Source: Flaccisagitta enflata
Lineage: Eukaryota > Chaetognatha > Sagittoidea > Aphragmophora
Direction of reading: 5' to 3'
DNA: 64,000 nt
Assembly: GCA_965153355.1 (NCBI GenBank)
Contig: OZ231126.1
Coordinates: 54,064,001-54,128,000, forward strand
Below the pieces are notes generated by a model, which was not told the origin of the DNA, ran no database searches, and worked only from the letters and a program-made list of their open reading frames with translations. How positions within the stretch are numbered: position 1 is the first letter of the stretch; every line of letters starts with the position of its first letter. Below, piece by piece: positions 46,861 through 59,795 of this stretch. The translations under genes and the position numbers were made by a program.

Positions 46861-47257
46861 ACAAGGCCAACACCTTTAAGTCGCGTGCGAAACATAAATA
46901 ACTTAAGATGACTTTTATTGACTCAAGATGACCTAAAATGACTCAAGACAACTTTAAATGACTTAAAAAGACCTAAAATGACTAAAATGACTACTTTGAC
47001 CTACTTGACTTAAGTGACTTAAAATAACTTAGAATGACTAAGAATGACTTAGAATGACTTAGAATGAATTAGAATGACTTAGAATGTCTTAAAATGACTT
47101 AGAATGACTAGAAATAAAAGTAAAGTGTGTAAAAAAGTAAAGTGTGACGGACCGACGGACGGACGGACCAACGGACCGACGGACCGACGGACGGACGGAC
47201 CGACGGACCGACGGACCGACAAAGCAGGTTGTAGAGTCGCGTGCACGCGACTAAAAA
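46861..47257 (+). mobile_element. A-family element, AACACC-head subfamily
   Basis: ACAAGGCCAACACCTTTAAG TCGCGTGCGAAAC, a core of about 20 AGAATGACTT decamers, AAGTAAAGTGTGACGG, (GGACC)n-like GGACCGACGGACC, and tail GTCGCGTGCACGCGAC TAAAAA. Confidence 0.92.
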
Positions 47258-47758
47258 TGAAAATGTGGAGGTGGGGGCACAGAGGCAAGAACTGGTTCAG
47301 AAAATTAATGTAGAGAACTAGGATAGTGAAGACTCATCTGATAATGGTAAGGGGTAGTATCTAAGTGTGTGGGAGTGCATTGAGAAAATGGGGGACGGAC
47401 GTACGTACGTACGGACGGACGGACATACCCTCTAACACAGATGCGAGGGCGCGTTTTAAAAAGGGGCGGATAACAAAATAAAGTTTTGAACAGAAGTTGG
47501 AGGATATCGGCGGTAGTGGGTTGTGATGCAGAATCTTTTACGGTTTTTCTTGGTGAACCTCCATGAACAGGTCGAAATGATTTTTAAACAAAAGACATCC
47601 CAATTCATGTTGAATGAATGAATGAATTTGATTTACGAAAGTGAATTCCAAGACATTTACAAAAACTTCGTAATCAGTACAGCCGGATTGCTTCGAGGGA
47701 TAACCCGTTAAAGTCGGGTAAATGGCTTCTCTTTCCAAAGGAGTCTCTTATAAATAGA
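47258..47758. other. No confident gene
   Basis: (GTAC)(GGAC) run at 47395-47425. A minus-strand open frame at 47538-47738 is discussed under rejected items. Confidence 0.35.
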
Positions 47759-48286
47759 ACAAGGTCATTAGACCCAAGTCACGTGCGTCAGCACTTTCAA
47801 AAAAGTCAGGCAGACAGACAGACAAACAATCGTTTTTGAAAGACATTTAAAATAGCTGTTTCTATTTTAAAAAACGCGATAAAAAGCCTTCAAAACGACT
47901 TTGAGATGTACGGCCAGACCTACAGACCGTCAAACCAATGGATGGAAATTAACAACCAACAAACCAACCGATTGACCAACGAAAAAAGGCTTATAGTGGT
48001 TAATGAATTCCTTAAAAACCTTCAAAAACATTTAGGATGTCTTTAAATTGTGAAAAACGCACTTAAAGCAACTTTGACATGGGCAGACAGACAGACCGAC
48101 CGACCTATGGAATAACCAAAAAGTGGCTTAAAGTGGTTCATAAATGCCTTAAAAACTTTCAAAAACATCTAAAACATCTTAAGATTGCGTAAAACGCCCA
48201 TTAAACAACTTTGTGACCAACCGACGGACCGACGGACCGACGGACCGAAAAGTGGCTTATAGAGTCGCGTAGCACGCGACTAAAAA
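47759..48286 (+). mobile_element. A-family element, ACGTGCG-head variant with long-period core
   Basis: ACAAGGTCATTAGACCCAAG TCACGTGCGTC head. Three diverged units of about 150 bp each contain TTCAAAAACATYTA, a GCGWTAAAA-like stretch and (GACAGACC/GACGGACC)n. Tail GTCGCGTAGCACGCGAC TAAAAA. Confidence 0.8.
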
Positions 48287-48625
48287 TTTAAAGATTGTCT
48301 CCGTAGCCATTAACAAAAGTAAAAATCTGTGAAAACTCGAAACTGAGATTGGTCAAGGCATTGGCTGAGGCAACCCTTCTTCTCAGATCATATGGAGTGA
48401 TATAAAAAATGGAACCTCTTGGAAGCGGAACTTAAAAGCGCGCCCTCGCGGGAATGTTTCAAGAGCTAGTTGGATGAGAGGCTGCTTGCTGATAATTAGG
48501 CGACGTATGGTAGAATATAGGGACCGTATGGGTACGAGTGCTGGTGCTTGCCTAACGATGCCTCATAATTTCGGCTTTGTTGGATTTGGGAAATTTTCAT
48601 CTGTTGGTACAAGATACCAATATAA

Positions 48626-48777
48626 ACTAAGCCGGATACACGGCAAGACAGTCACGGATGTTTGGGCAGGGGCCGTAATGCAAAAAACCGCTCGAAATTC
48701 AGAAATGTTTGTAACCGACCTACCAACGCACCGACCGACACAGCCGTTGTAGAGTCGCATGTCCGCGACTAAAAAAA
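48626..48777 (+). mobile_element. A-family element, CGGAC subfamily
   Basis: ACTAAGCCGGATACACGGCA AGACAGTCACGGATGTTTGG GCAGG head; tail AGTCGCATGTCCGCGACTAA. Confidence 0.87.
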
Positions 48778-49885
48778 GCCATAGAACTCTTCAAAGGTTT
48801 TGCGCTTTGGAGGGCAACCATGCATGCGGACTGTATCTCTGCGTGTATTGAATTTGGCGCTAAACATGTGATTCATACGGAGAGAATGAGGGATGAGCAG
48901 ACAGATAAAAGAACAAAGTAGCAAAACTTGTTTGTTGATCATTCGATTCAAAACATGTATAGGATCTCAACGCGGCCAAGCACAAGTTTTACGGACGGAA
49001 AGCGGGACAGATGGATAGACCGTCTCATCGATATGACGGCGAGCATTTGATGCTACAATTAGTGTTTTGCCTCGTTTTTTAAAACTATACTTGAATAATA
49101 ATGATGCCAAAAATATTTTCAAGAGACAAATTGTCTCCAGAAACTCACTCTGTGTATGTCTTTGTTATATGCTGAACTCCAAAGAACCTTAAAATCAGCA
49201 ATACACATAAGCAAAGCAAAGAAAAAAGTGTTTTTAATGAAATTTTGCTTACACTTTTTATCCAATTACTGCTGTCAAAACTATAAGACTCACAAATGCA
49301 AAGGAATTTTGCATTTTCAAAAACATAGCCGCCTCCGTAATCAATTCTGGAAGGCGGCTATGTTCTTCCTTTTTGTATTTTTTCATGTTCTATGCGAAGT
49401 TATAATTTTAACAAGCCTCCTGTCAGTAAACAATTATAAAATTATCAAATTTTTTTTATGAATATATTCTGTTAATGTTATCAATACTTACTCTTTTGTC
49501 CAATTTGAATGCAAATTTTGCAATCAAACATTTGCCATAATATACCACAATGATTTTTTAAATGTTATTTTTCATGTCTACTCTCACGAAATTTTCTATT
49601 TTGACCCCTGTTGACACACAAAATCTTGCCTTCAGATGCTTGCCGTGATATGCGTTCCTGACGGGCTCATCTGAAAATGACACTTAAAATCTAGTTAGGC
49701 GTACTGTGATGTTTCTCAAGCCGTAGTCGTAAAACGCGTTCCAAACGCGTTTTTGGCGGTCTTGGGAAAACGCGTTTTTATCACAGTATCACGAGAAAAA
49801 ACAAACGTTGTGGAGTGGAATCGAACTATCATTTACTTATTATAAACACACACACTGAAGCCTAGAGTAGCGAATTGAGCTCGCC
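48778..49885. other. No gene recognised
   Basis: 11-bp stem ACATAGCCGCC (49323) / GGCGGCTATGT (49353). AAACGCGTTTTTGGCGGTC words near 49735-49790 resemble those at 62590. Confidence 0.4.
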
Positions 49886-51560
49886 AGAAAGAAAAAGAGA
49901 GAGATTGGTGCGCACGATTTTAATCGCCAGTCAAGAATGAAAAGCAACAGGATATTTCTCAAGCCAAAGAAAGGAATGACCTTCGATACCGGCAAAATGC
50001 ATAACAAACGAAATAATGAGAATAAGATCGCGGTCAATTCGCCACTTGGTGGAAGCTGGTGGCATTGTTCCCATGCTGCTGGTTTCCACTCGACACCTAC
50101 CACTAACTTTACCATCAAAATCGTTTTTGCCATCGTCTTGAATCCTTGGACTGTCATCATGTCCTCGTAAGCTTCTGCGATTTCCATCTTTTAATTCATT
50201 CATCTTATGAATACATACACGTTCTCTGTGTCTTCATCTCACACTGTTTGCCAAAAACAATCGTTTTGCTAACTTTACTGCGATAAAGACCAAAGACCTC
50301 ATCATTCTTTCACCTCTCAGTCATCTCTTTTGGATTGGAAAAAAGACTTGATCTACTTTTAATTGCGTTGGACTTGAGACGCGGTCAAGTGATTGTACTG
50401 GTCGGAGTTCTCTGGGCATCTGGATCGTCGGGATAGCCAATTGAGCGCCGGAAACGCCGGGACAGCCGTCGTAGCGCCGGGAACGCCGGGACTGCCAAAA
50501 GAGCGCCGGAACGCCGGGACCGCTTGAACAGCGCCGGAAACGCCGGAAACGCCGATTGAGCGCCGGGCTCGCCGGATCAACCCTAAGAGCGCCAAAACTT
50601 TCGTCCACCACTCCGGAAGAAAGGTGTGTCAAAGTACCAGTAGCCCTGCAACTCTCGTGTGGGGAGTGTTTATCTACGATCACGACCGACGGATCATCAA
50701 GTACGGCTTTGAACGGGATCTTCTTTTTTTCCTCTCTCAATAGAAATACTAATGAGCGGCGATACATTCACCCATTGCCATCTGCGGCATGAATGCCACC
50801 TGCGGTATTTTCATCCGCATGTGTGCCATCTTCTCTTTCATCACTCTTCTTCCTCTTATCATCCTCATTCCGTGTGTTACAAGTGCATCTTCCGTTTCAT
50901 CTCTGTGTTTGATAACACTTTTTTCCGGATTGACGAATACTTATCACTGCTTCGGTCGCCGGATTGCCATGGATGGGCGGGCCATGGCTGAGATGATTGG
51001 CAGCATCGCCAATTTTGGGAGTGCTATTGATTCACCAATGATGTTGTGTCCATGGCCGCATCATTACGGAAAGGAAATGAAAGGAGTGACGGGCGTTGTT
51101 GCGACGCTGAAGGGAATACTGATGGATCTCCGCATCAAGAAGCTTAAATATCATAGTGCCATTTTCTTGTGTGTATAAGTTTATTTTTGATTACCACTAC
51201 ATTTAACACCGTGTGACTCTTTAGTCGCAATATTGTGGTTTTTGTACACAACATCCTGTTTTCCACTGGTTCTATTTTTTTTCTTATCTCATGTGAACTT
51301 GGTCACTTTATCTCTCGTTTTCTTTATCGATTTTTCTCAAAATACTTTCTCATGGAAACTATTTTTTGGCAGAGGGGGAGTCCTGAATCCTATCGATATG
51401 CGTGACCGCGATCTTATTCTCATTATTTCGTTTGTTATGCATTTTGCCGGTATCGAAGGTCATTCCTTTCTTTGGCTTGAGAAATTTCCTGTCGCTTTTC
51501 ATTCTTGACTGACGATTAAAATCGTGCGCACCAATCTCTCTCTTTTTCTTTCTAGCGCCA
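49886..51560. mobile_element. 1.7-kb unit with 150-bp inverted ends
   Basis: 49886-50036 and 51405-51557 are almost perfect inverses (AGATTGGTGCGCACGATTTT against AAAATCGTGCGCACCAATCT; CTTCGATACCGGCAAAATGC against GCATTTTGCCGGTATCGAAG). The interior carries plausible but unidentified frames: minus about 50040-50190, and plus 50789-51178 with two hydrophobic segments. No transposase motif seen. No target duplication could be fixed. Confidence 0.75.
50437..50590. repeat. GC-rich GAGCGCCGGAAACGCCGGGA minisatellite
   Basis: Seven or so irregular units of GCGCCGG(A/G)AACGCCGG separated by 6-14 bp. It stands out in composition from its AT-rich surroundings. Confidence 0.8.
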
Positions 51561-51603
51561 CGGCGACACACATATATCCGGATGTTCTTTAATTATATAT
51601 TCA

Positions 51604-52371
51604 ACAAGGCCGGATACACGGCTACCCTAGTCGCGTGCGGGTGGGCAGGAGCAGTGCTGGGGAAGGTCATTAGGGCATCTGGGCGGGAGCCCTATGCTCA
51701 AAAAGCTCAAAACGCCAAAAAAGTAACTAGTCATCCAAGGATCGCACATGGTCAGCGGTACCCGATGCCCTGCTGGGAGTGATCCAGTGAAGATGTGGAG
51801 GGAGAGCAGGGCAGCGGCCCCTAAGGGCCGATGTCCTGTAGAACACAGGGGGGAATTTCGAGACGTCCGTCCTACCGTCTATCTTGAAGGGGCTCTAGAT
51901 GGCTGATTTAAGCCACTAAAGGCATATTTGAAGGCTGGAAGGCATAATTAAGGCTTGGAGAGCAAATTTTAGGTTTGGGGGGCTGGTTTTATGCTTGGAG
52001 GGCTGGTTGAAGGTCTGGAGGGCAGATTTGAGGTCTGGAGGGTATATTTGAGGTCTGGAGGGCAGATTTGAGGCCTGGAGGGCTAAATTGAGGCCTGGGA
52101 GGACTAATTTGAGGACTTGATGGTCAATCGGGGGGGGGACGGACGGCGGAATTTTCGGACTGTGACGGACAGACGGCGGCGGACGGACGGACGGACGGAC
52201 GAGGCAGACGGACGGACGGACGAGGACGGACGGACGGACGGACGTCTCGGGCCCCTCTCCTGTATTCTACAGGACATCGCGCCGAGCCGCTGCCCAAGGA
52301 CCAACCGACCGACCGACCAACCGATGGACCGACATAGCGGGGTGTAGAGTCGCGTAGCACGCGACTAAAAA
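51604..52371 (+). mobile_element. A-family element containing a B module
   Basis: ACAAGGCCGGATACACGGCT ACCCTAGTCGCGTGCGGGTG head; GTGCTGGGGAAGGTCATTAG; B module 51729-52292 with GGTCTGGAGGGCAGATTTGA units and (GGAC)n; (GACC)n; tail GTCGCGTAGCACGCGAC TAAAAA. Confidence 0.9.
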
Positions 52372-52467
52372 TTAGATAACGAGCTTAGTGTCGTGAGTCG
52401 TCACCACAATTTGTGGCACAAATGTGACTTGTTCCTTAGTTTTTATCTCGCGAAATTGTATGACTGG

Positions 52468-52476
<9 letters not shown>

Positions 52477-52508
<32 letters not shown>
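52477..52508. repeat. (GA)n microsatellite
   Basis: About 32 bp. Confidence 0.9.
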
Positions 52509-52513
<5 letters not shown>

Positions 52514-53546
52514 CAGACTACGACCGTGACAGGGAGGAAATGAGACAGACAAACCAGACTGACCGACAGTGAACAATGAAAAAACACTTTTGGCTGATCT
52601 CATCGCATTGAGGAAATGGGCTCCGTCTGTGAATGTTCTATGGCTTCCTCTCAGTTTCATGCTTATTATTCTTCTCATTTGTGTCCATTTACTTATCTCC
52701 TCTCTCATTTTTTTTCTTTTTTACGTTGGCTTCCCTCTCTTTTTAGATATCTGTTTATTTCTCCTTTTTCTTGTTTTCAGATGCGTTCACGCAACTCTTA
52801 AAGATGCGTTGTCCCTCCCTCTATCACTCAGGAGTGCCAACATGTACAAGGTCTTTAAATCAAATTATCAATTACAGAGAGCAAAAAGAATCAAATTTTA
52901 AGATTTTTGATATTTTTTTATGATAGATTTTATTCATTTTTCCTTTTTTTTCAAACCCCAAACTTTATATTGCTGTTTTGTTCACGAAGTCATTGGTTAT
53001 GGGGCTAATATAATTAAAATGCTTTGCAATTTTAGTGCTGAATCCAGCTGTTATTTGGAAAAAAAATCTTTTTAAAAAAAAAAGAAAAAGAAAAATATAT
53101 TTTGTTGTGGCTTTATTTTTAACAAAACTTGATGTAGTCAATCTAAGTACATCTATTTTGTTGATGTTTTGATTATGCTTAAAATGGAAAATAATCAATT
53201 TTTGAAAAATTCGAATAGTTAAACGATCAAAGTTGATTTTTCTACATTCCTTGAAATTGATAATCAGCTTAAAAGAACTTATGTATATTGACACATTCGA
53301 CTCTATCACTTTGTCCGTCTTTCCAATTCCATAATGCTTAAGTTGGAAATGGCGTGGTAAGCTTGTATCATCCCAAGTTTCGATGTATCATTACAGTTAT
53401 AAAGTGGAAAATCTGGATGTGGACGCATCGTTGTACCCCCAAAGTGTTCTTTCTCTTATAACTTTTTTTCTGATTTTATTGGTTTCCCTTATCATTTCCA
53501 CTTCCTGCCATTACGGACTGCGGCCAAAAATTGCATTGAAGCATCT
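52509..53546. other. No gene recognised
   Basis: AT-rich; open frames (e.g. plus 52569-52901) are hydrophobic and unsupported. Confidence 0.35.
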
Positions 53547-55940
53547 ATGTACATTCGGGTGTGTCAAAAAATGAAAATCATCTTTGATTAAATCGTCAAC
53601 ATCAGGGAGCGTAAACAAAAGAATTTTAAGACTTTTAACGTTTTTATTTTTTCAAATTTCAGTCGTCTTCTGTTTTTTTAGCGCAGGAAAAGATGGTTAG
53701 AAATGAATGGTTTCTATTTCGTCATTAATATGACAGCTCTTTCAACAAACAACAATCAAGACACACTAATTACTTCTACTTGTTAATCCCGATCATGGCC
53801 CGAATAACCCGATTTGCATGAGCGGCGATTCCTTCCTTGAATTTGTTCCGCCGTCGTTGGAATGTGTTGTACATGTCGTGGAATCCGAGAGACTGGCGCA
53901 GGGTCCTGATGCTTTCCCAACGGTTGTAGCCGAAGATCCGTCAAATATCATCATTCATTGCTACGTGGCATGAATGCATTTCCGAATTACTAAATACTTT
54001 CACTTCAGATGCATAGGTTATAGTGGGGATACAAACGCTAAAGAGTAGACTCATCAATACAGGTTCATTTGGCTTAATCTTGGCAGATAAGCGGGAATTT
54101 GCACTACAGTAAAACGCTCTTAGTTCAGATTTGGCAGAAAAAGAAAAAGACTTGCCAGATAAAATTGTTGTACCCAGATAGCGCCATTCTGTGACAATAT
54201 CGATTACATCACCATTGAGAAGAAGGGGTTTTATATAAGAACCAGGATTACCAAAAATCATTGTCTTAGATTTTTTTGTGTTAAAAGTCAAATTGAATTC
54301 ACAACAGTATTTGTAACAAACATCAAGCATTTCTTGCATAGCACTACAAGTGGGTGAAAGCAGACACAAATCGTCAGCAAAAAATAGACAGGCTACAAAG
54401 ATTTCAATCATATGAGATCCTATACCTCTAGCTCTTAATAACTTCAATAGGTCATCAACATAGATAATAAACAGACGCGGGCTAAGTACCCCGCCTTGTT
54501 TGACACCAGTTATTACATCAAAATAATTATCATGAACACTGTTCCATTTACATCGCGCTGTCATGTTAATGTACCAATAAATAAGAATTCGTAAAAAGCA
54601 TAAGGGAACACCTCAGTCCATTAATTTCATAAAAAGTCCGTAGTGGGAGATCTTATCAAAAGCTTTACTACAGTCCAAAAAAGTTACAAAAGTAGCAGAG
54701 CCATGACGTTGAAAATAATCTACACATGATTTTAAAACATAAATGGCGTGTGATGTAGAATGTTTTGTCTTAAAACCAAACGGCAAATCATCACTTATCA
54801 AATAAGTTTCAAGTTTTGACAGCATAAGATATTCAAATAGTTGAGCAAAAAGAACACCAAGACTGACAGGTCTATAATTCGATGGACTAGACGCATCACC
54901 ATTTCTATCTTTGATAACCAGAATAATAGTGCCGCAAAGGAATTCGTGAGGGACATAACCATGACTAAGCAGGGAATTAAATAGTATATGAAGATGGATG
55001 AGGAGCTTGGGGCTACCGTGGAAAACGTGATACGCTTTAATGAAACTTCCTGTAGCTTTTCCGATCTTTAATTTACGTACTGCATTCAACATGTCATCCC
55101 ACGTGAATAGAGCAGGATTTAAGGAGTCATTAATTTGTGCATTATAATAGGATTTATAAGTAGGTTTAAATTTTCTTTTAAGACGATCATTTGCCTCAGA
55201 ATTTACATGTACACTACTAAAGAAGTTGGAAAAATTTTTTACTGTCTTCATCATCAACAGAACCGTCAATAATCACCAATGAGGGAACTTGTCCAGAATT
55301 TATGTTTTTATAATTTCTCCAGAAAGTGTTAGAATCACGATCTAATAAGCTTTGGGGTAAAACATCCGACAAATTCCCAGCATCTGCGCGTTTATTTTTA
55401 CGTAGTTTCCGTTTGTACTGTGCATGAGCCGAAATTTTTTCATTGTAAATGACACCCGATCGCGGGCATCCAGCGGATTTCCTAAGTGAAAAAGCATCGT
55501 ATGATTTCTGTTTAAACTCACTTAGTTCTGGGGACCAAAAAGATTTACTTAAGCCATGTTTGAGATGTGGTAAAACTTCAACGTCTCCACCTAGTTTCGT
55601 TGAAAATAAAACCCAAGACTTCAACAAAGAATATTAAGTTTTATTTCTGTTTATCATTTTTGTGGTAAAAAAACATCTTTTACCTAACCCCAATTAGAAA
55701 TTGAGCTAAAATGTTTAAATAGCTACTTCAATATATTTAGGAACAATAATTCCGATATAAAATCAACAATACAGCAATATACAAATTAGCGGCTGAAAAG
55801 GGGTTTTGGAAAAAACGGAAGAAAAATGAAATTTGAAAAAATAAAAACGCTAAAGGTCCTAAAATTCTTTTGTTTACACACCCTGATGTTGATGATCTGA
55901 TCAAAGATGATTTTCATTTTTTGACACACCCGAATGTCGT
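53547..55940. mobile_element. Inverted-repeat unit enclosing a LINE remnant
   Basis: 53547-53670 and 55820-55937 are inverse at about 90%: ACATTCGGGTGTGTCAAAAA ATG against CATTTTTTGACACACCCGAA TGT, and GTAAACAAAAGAATTTTA against AAAATTCTTTTGTTTAC. The LINE reading frames lie wholly between them. Confidence 0.8.
53776..55627 (-). pseudogene. LINE (non-LTR retrotransposon) reverse transcriptase, decayed
   Basis: Order on the minus strand: endonuclease-RT linker (55627-55230), RT fingers and palm, then thumb/C-terminus to a TAG at 53776-53778. RT motifs visible are YRPVSLGVLF, FLDCSKAFDKI (motif A, catalytic D), GVKQGGVLSP (motif B) and FFADDLCLL (motif C, ADD), followed by a conserved-looking FGYNRWESIRTLRQSLGF tail. 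Lesions: a 1-base frame change at an A6T5 run near 55230, an in-frame TGA at 54610-54612 and another at 53938-53940. Both TGA codons stand where Arg CGA would fit, as expected from CpG decay. No endonuclease domain is present, so the copy is 5' truncated. The LINE clade is not assignable by eye. Confidence 0.92.
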
Positions 55941-56313
55941 ATCTATATCAATGTTAGAGCGTCTTCTCTAAGGCCCTTCCTCGGCACATTAAACTATGTT
56001 TTGTCAATGAGTCCAATACTACATTCATTCGTTCTATTTGTTGAAGAAATCGAATCTCTTGCGTCATTATCATCGCTGAGTACATCCACAGCGTACTTGT
56101 TTTGTACAATCATTCTTGATTTCCCCCTCGTATTTCGAATTCAACAAGTTTCCCTCCTTCCATTCTTCATCATGCTTCATCACTTTTCCTCCTCTCCCTC
56201 CTCTTCCTCTTCCGCCTCTTCTCCTTCCTCCCTCACGATCACCTTCTTTCCTTCTTTCTCCCTGACCCTATCTGACTATCCTTTCTTTTCCTTCCTTCTC
56301 ATTTCCTCGTATT

Positions 56314-56317
<4 letters not shown>
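55941..56317. other. No gene
   Basis: Pyrimidine-rich lead-in to the CT tract; a long plus-strand open frame (56001-57179) continues through the repeat and is not a gene. Confidence 0.5.
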
Positions 56318-57083
<766 letters not shown>

Positions 57084-57270
57084 GTACGGTTTTTTTCTTT
57101 TCCGGAAGTCGCACACACACGCACGCACATCCCCCAGGTTGCGTTCGTAGGAACGCGCGCGCGGTTTTCACGTCGTTAAGTTGCAAACAACCATTTTTCT
57201 CCTCATTTTTATTCTATCCCTGCCCACGGATCGTGACTCGGGACTCGTTCTACACTTCAATCATCTTGAC

Positions 57271-57597
57271 TTTTTAGTCGCGTGCACGCGACTCTACAAC
57301 CCGCTTTGTCGGTCCGTCCGTCCGTCCGTCCGTCCGTCCGTCCGTCACACTTTACTTTTTTATTATACTTTAAGTTATTTCTAGTCATTATAAGTCATTC
57401 TAAGTCATTCTAAGTCATTCTAAGTCATTCTAAGTTATTTTAAGTCACTTAAGTCAGATAGGTCAAAGTAGTCATTTCAGTCATTTTAGGTCTTTTTAAG
57501 TCATTAAAAGTTGTCTTGAGTCATTTTAAGTCATCTTAAGTCAATAAAAGTCATCTTAAGTTATTCATGTCTCGCACGCGACTAGGTGTTGGCCTTG
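57271..57597 (-). mobile_element. A-family element, AACACC-head subfamily
   Basis: TTTTTAGTCGCGTGCACGCG tail, (GTCC)n, CACACTTTACTTTTTTATTA, TAAGTCATTC decamers, GTCTCGCACGCGACTAGGTG TTGGCCTTGT head complement. Confidence 0.9.
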
Positions 57598-57725
57598 TGT
57601 TCTTTTTATTCTTCGCGACTTCCTCATCGAACTCATTGGGCTTATTTTTGCTGCGCCTATTCGAGTTCAATCAGCCCACGTGATTGGCGGCTTAATCTAA
57701 TCTCTACCATGGGCCATGATCTTTG

Positions 57726-57891
57726 TTTTTAGTCGTGGACACGCGACTCTACACCTTGCCCTGTCGGTCGGTAGGTCGGTAGGTCGGTAGGTCGGTAGGT
57801 CGGTAGGTCACATTTTTGAATTCTGAGCGGTTTTCGCATTACTGCTCCTGCCCAACCGTCCGCGACTGGATTGCCGTGTATCCGGCCTTGT
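57726..57891 (-). mobile_element. A-family element, CGGAC subfamily
   Basis: TTTTTAGTCGTGGACACGCG ACTCTACACC tail, six GGTCGGTA octamers, CATTTTTGAATTCTGAGCGG, CCAACCGTCCGCGACTGGAT TGCCGTGTATCCGGCCTTGT. Confidence 0.9.
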
Positions 57892-57956
57892 TTTTTTTTA
57901 ATCCTCAGGTCAGGTGCGTGGTCATTAGTCACGCAGTACTTGCGTCTCATGTAAAC

Positions 57957-58045
57957 TTTTTAGTCGCGTGCACGCAACGCTAAAACCCGCTGTATCGTCC
58001 GTCCGTCCATCTGTCTGTCAGTCTGAACTTCTGAGGTCAATTAGT
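57957..58045 (-). mobile_element. A-family tail fragment
   Basis: TTTTTAGTCGCGTGCACGCA ACGC and (GTCC/GTCT)n; no head. Confidence 0.65.
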
Positions 58046-58083
58046 CGTTCAGGCCATAAGTCACTGCTTTCTCGGCGTTTATA

Positions 58084-58667
58084 ACACCCCTGACAAAATT
58101 AAGCGAACTGGGGTTGAATTTCATGTATTTGGGCCTGACAAAGTGATATAAATGGTACTTTGGGATATGTGCATATGGACTAAGGTAAATTCCGTCCAAG
58201 TTCAGCCAAAATTACCAAAAAAAATAGGTTGAAATCCTATTTTATAGCCATTCTCTGATAAAAGACAGTTCCACTTTGTCCATTATTACCAAGTTTCTTA
58301 TTGCACATTTTTTTAGCCTCAAGGGCTGCCCCTGCCCATTTCTTTGACCTCCTCTCTTAGTCTTATCTACAGAATGAGTTTTTAGCCATCAAAGGCCAAA
58401 AAACTTGGGTATAGGCCGCAAAAAACAGCTGTAGGGTTGTGCCATCTTTTTGTAAAAATATTTCTGGGAAAATCCGTCACAATCTGATTTGCCATTTCTG
58501 ACTTATCACCTTCTCACCCTTCTACCAGTGAATAATCCCCGTATGTTGCTCTACTATGTTAAAATATGACATTTTAGCTATCTCTATGTCAGATCTTGCA
58601 GAGCTTGGGCTAATATTTCACCCTCTAGGGCATATGTTCCCAGTTCGCCTAATTATGTCAGGGGTGC
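58084..58667. mobile_element. TA-flanked TIR element
   Basis: ACACCCCTGACAAAATTAAG CGAACTGGG at left and CCCAGTTCGCCTAATTATGT CAGGGGTGC at right, TA on both sides; 584 bp, non-coding. Confidence 0.82.
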
Positions 58668-58888
58668 TACTACCTTGGAAGTAAATTTATCGCATTTCTC
58701 AAATTAGCAGGCAGATCTTTCCTAGATATCTTGGAAAATAAAAGAATCTTTCATAAATTGCCAACTGCATTGTTCTAAGTCAAGCAATATTTTTGTGATT
58801 GCATAAATATTCATGGTAACGATTGCTCAATTCGCATTGTTTCAGCCTGAAACAAATTAACAATGCGATAAACCTTTTTTCGAAGATT

Positions 58889-59082
58889 TATTTACGCGAC
58901 TCTACGACTACAGCACACCCCGCTCTCTCGGTCGGTCGATCCATCCGACACACTTTACTTTTTGTTTTTTGTTTTTTTTTTTTTTTTTGCTCCTGCCCAA
59001 ATGATCAAGTGACCTCGATTATGACCCCTGCCCACTCGTGCGGGCCCGCCCGCGACTGGGTCAGCCGTGTTTCCGGCCTTGT
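58889..59082 (-). mobile_element. A-family element
   Basis: TTTACGCGACTCTACGACTA (tail truncated), GGTCGGTCGATCC, T-run, CCAAATGATCAAGTGACCTC, CGCCCGCGACTGGGTCAGCC GTGTTTCCGGCCTTGT. Confidence 0.82.
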
Positions 59083-59540
59083 TTCGATCAGAAGAACAGA
59101 ATGAGCAAGCAACAATAGATTTTAGTTGCGCGCCATTTATCAAATAACTCACATTGTACTCCCTTCACTACAACGATTATTGATGGTGGAATGGATAGTT
59201 CTCTCATCATTTTGTATGCTTCTCTGACTCTATCTGTCAGTCTCTTCGTCTGTCTGTCTCTCCGTCTGTCTGTCTCTTTGTCCGTCTTTCTTTCTGTCTT
59301 TTTGTCTTTCTGTTTCTTCAACTGTCTGTCTATGTGTATGTTCGTTCTCTTGTCATTTTGTATTATTTTTGATTTGTTCAGAAATCAAGACAAGGATGAA
59401 GATTGAATGAGAAAGAAGAGTTCAGGGATGGAAATGACGACGGAACGGACTGTGATTCGCGTGCAGGTGGGCAAGGGCTGTGATGAAAAAGGCTAACCAA
59501 GCATTTAGGCAGAAGCAGTAATATAAAAACACCTGTAAAC

Positions 59541-59541
<1 letters not shown>

Positions 59542-59597
<56 letters not shown>
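59542..59597. repeat. (GA)n microsatellite
   Basis: About 56 bp. Just before it (59440-59540) lies an A-head-like GATTCGCGTGCAGGTGGGCA AGG without a tail. Confidence 0.9.
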
Positions 59598-59599
<2 letters not shown>

Positions 59600-59795
59600 A
59601 GATAGACAGAGAGAAAAAGGAGGAAGGAATTCTTGTCGCGAAAACCGGCGGAAAGGAAGTGAATCAAATTCCACGATTTTGAACTTCGGCCGAATCAAAT
59701 TTTTCATCATTTCTTGTTTTTTTTTTTTTTTTTTTTTTTTTTTTAGTTTCTATCATCTTTTTTTTATCTACGGATGCTTTTTTTTCTTCAAGAAA

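Noticed and set aside
47538-47760. Minus-strand frame with LEREAIYPTLTGYPSKQSGC
   Set aside because: Composition is gene-like, but I could not find convincing splice borders or a family, so no CDS is called.
49806-49880. tRNA-like signal on the minus strand (GTTCGATTCC with GAGCTCAATTCG upstream)
   Set aside because: Box words are present but neither T-stem nor acceptor stem pairs.
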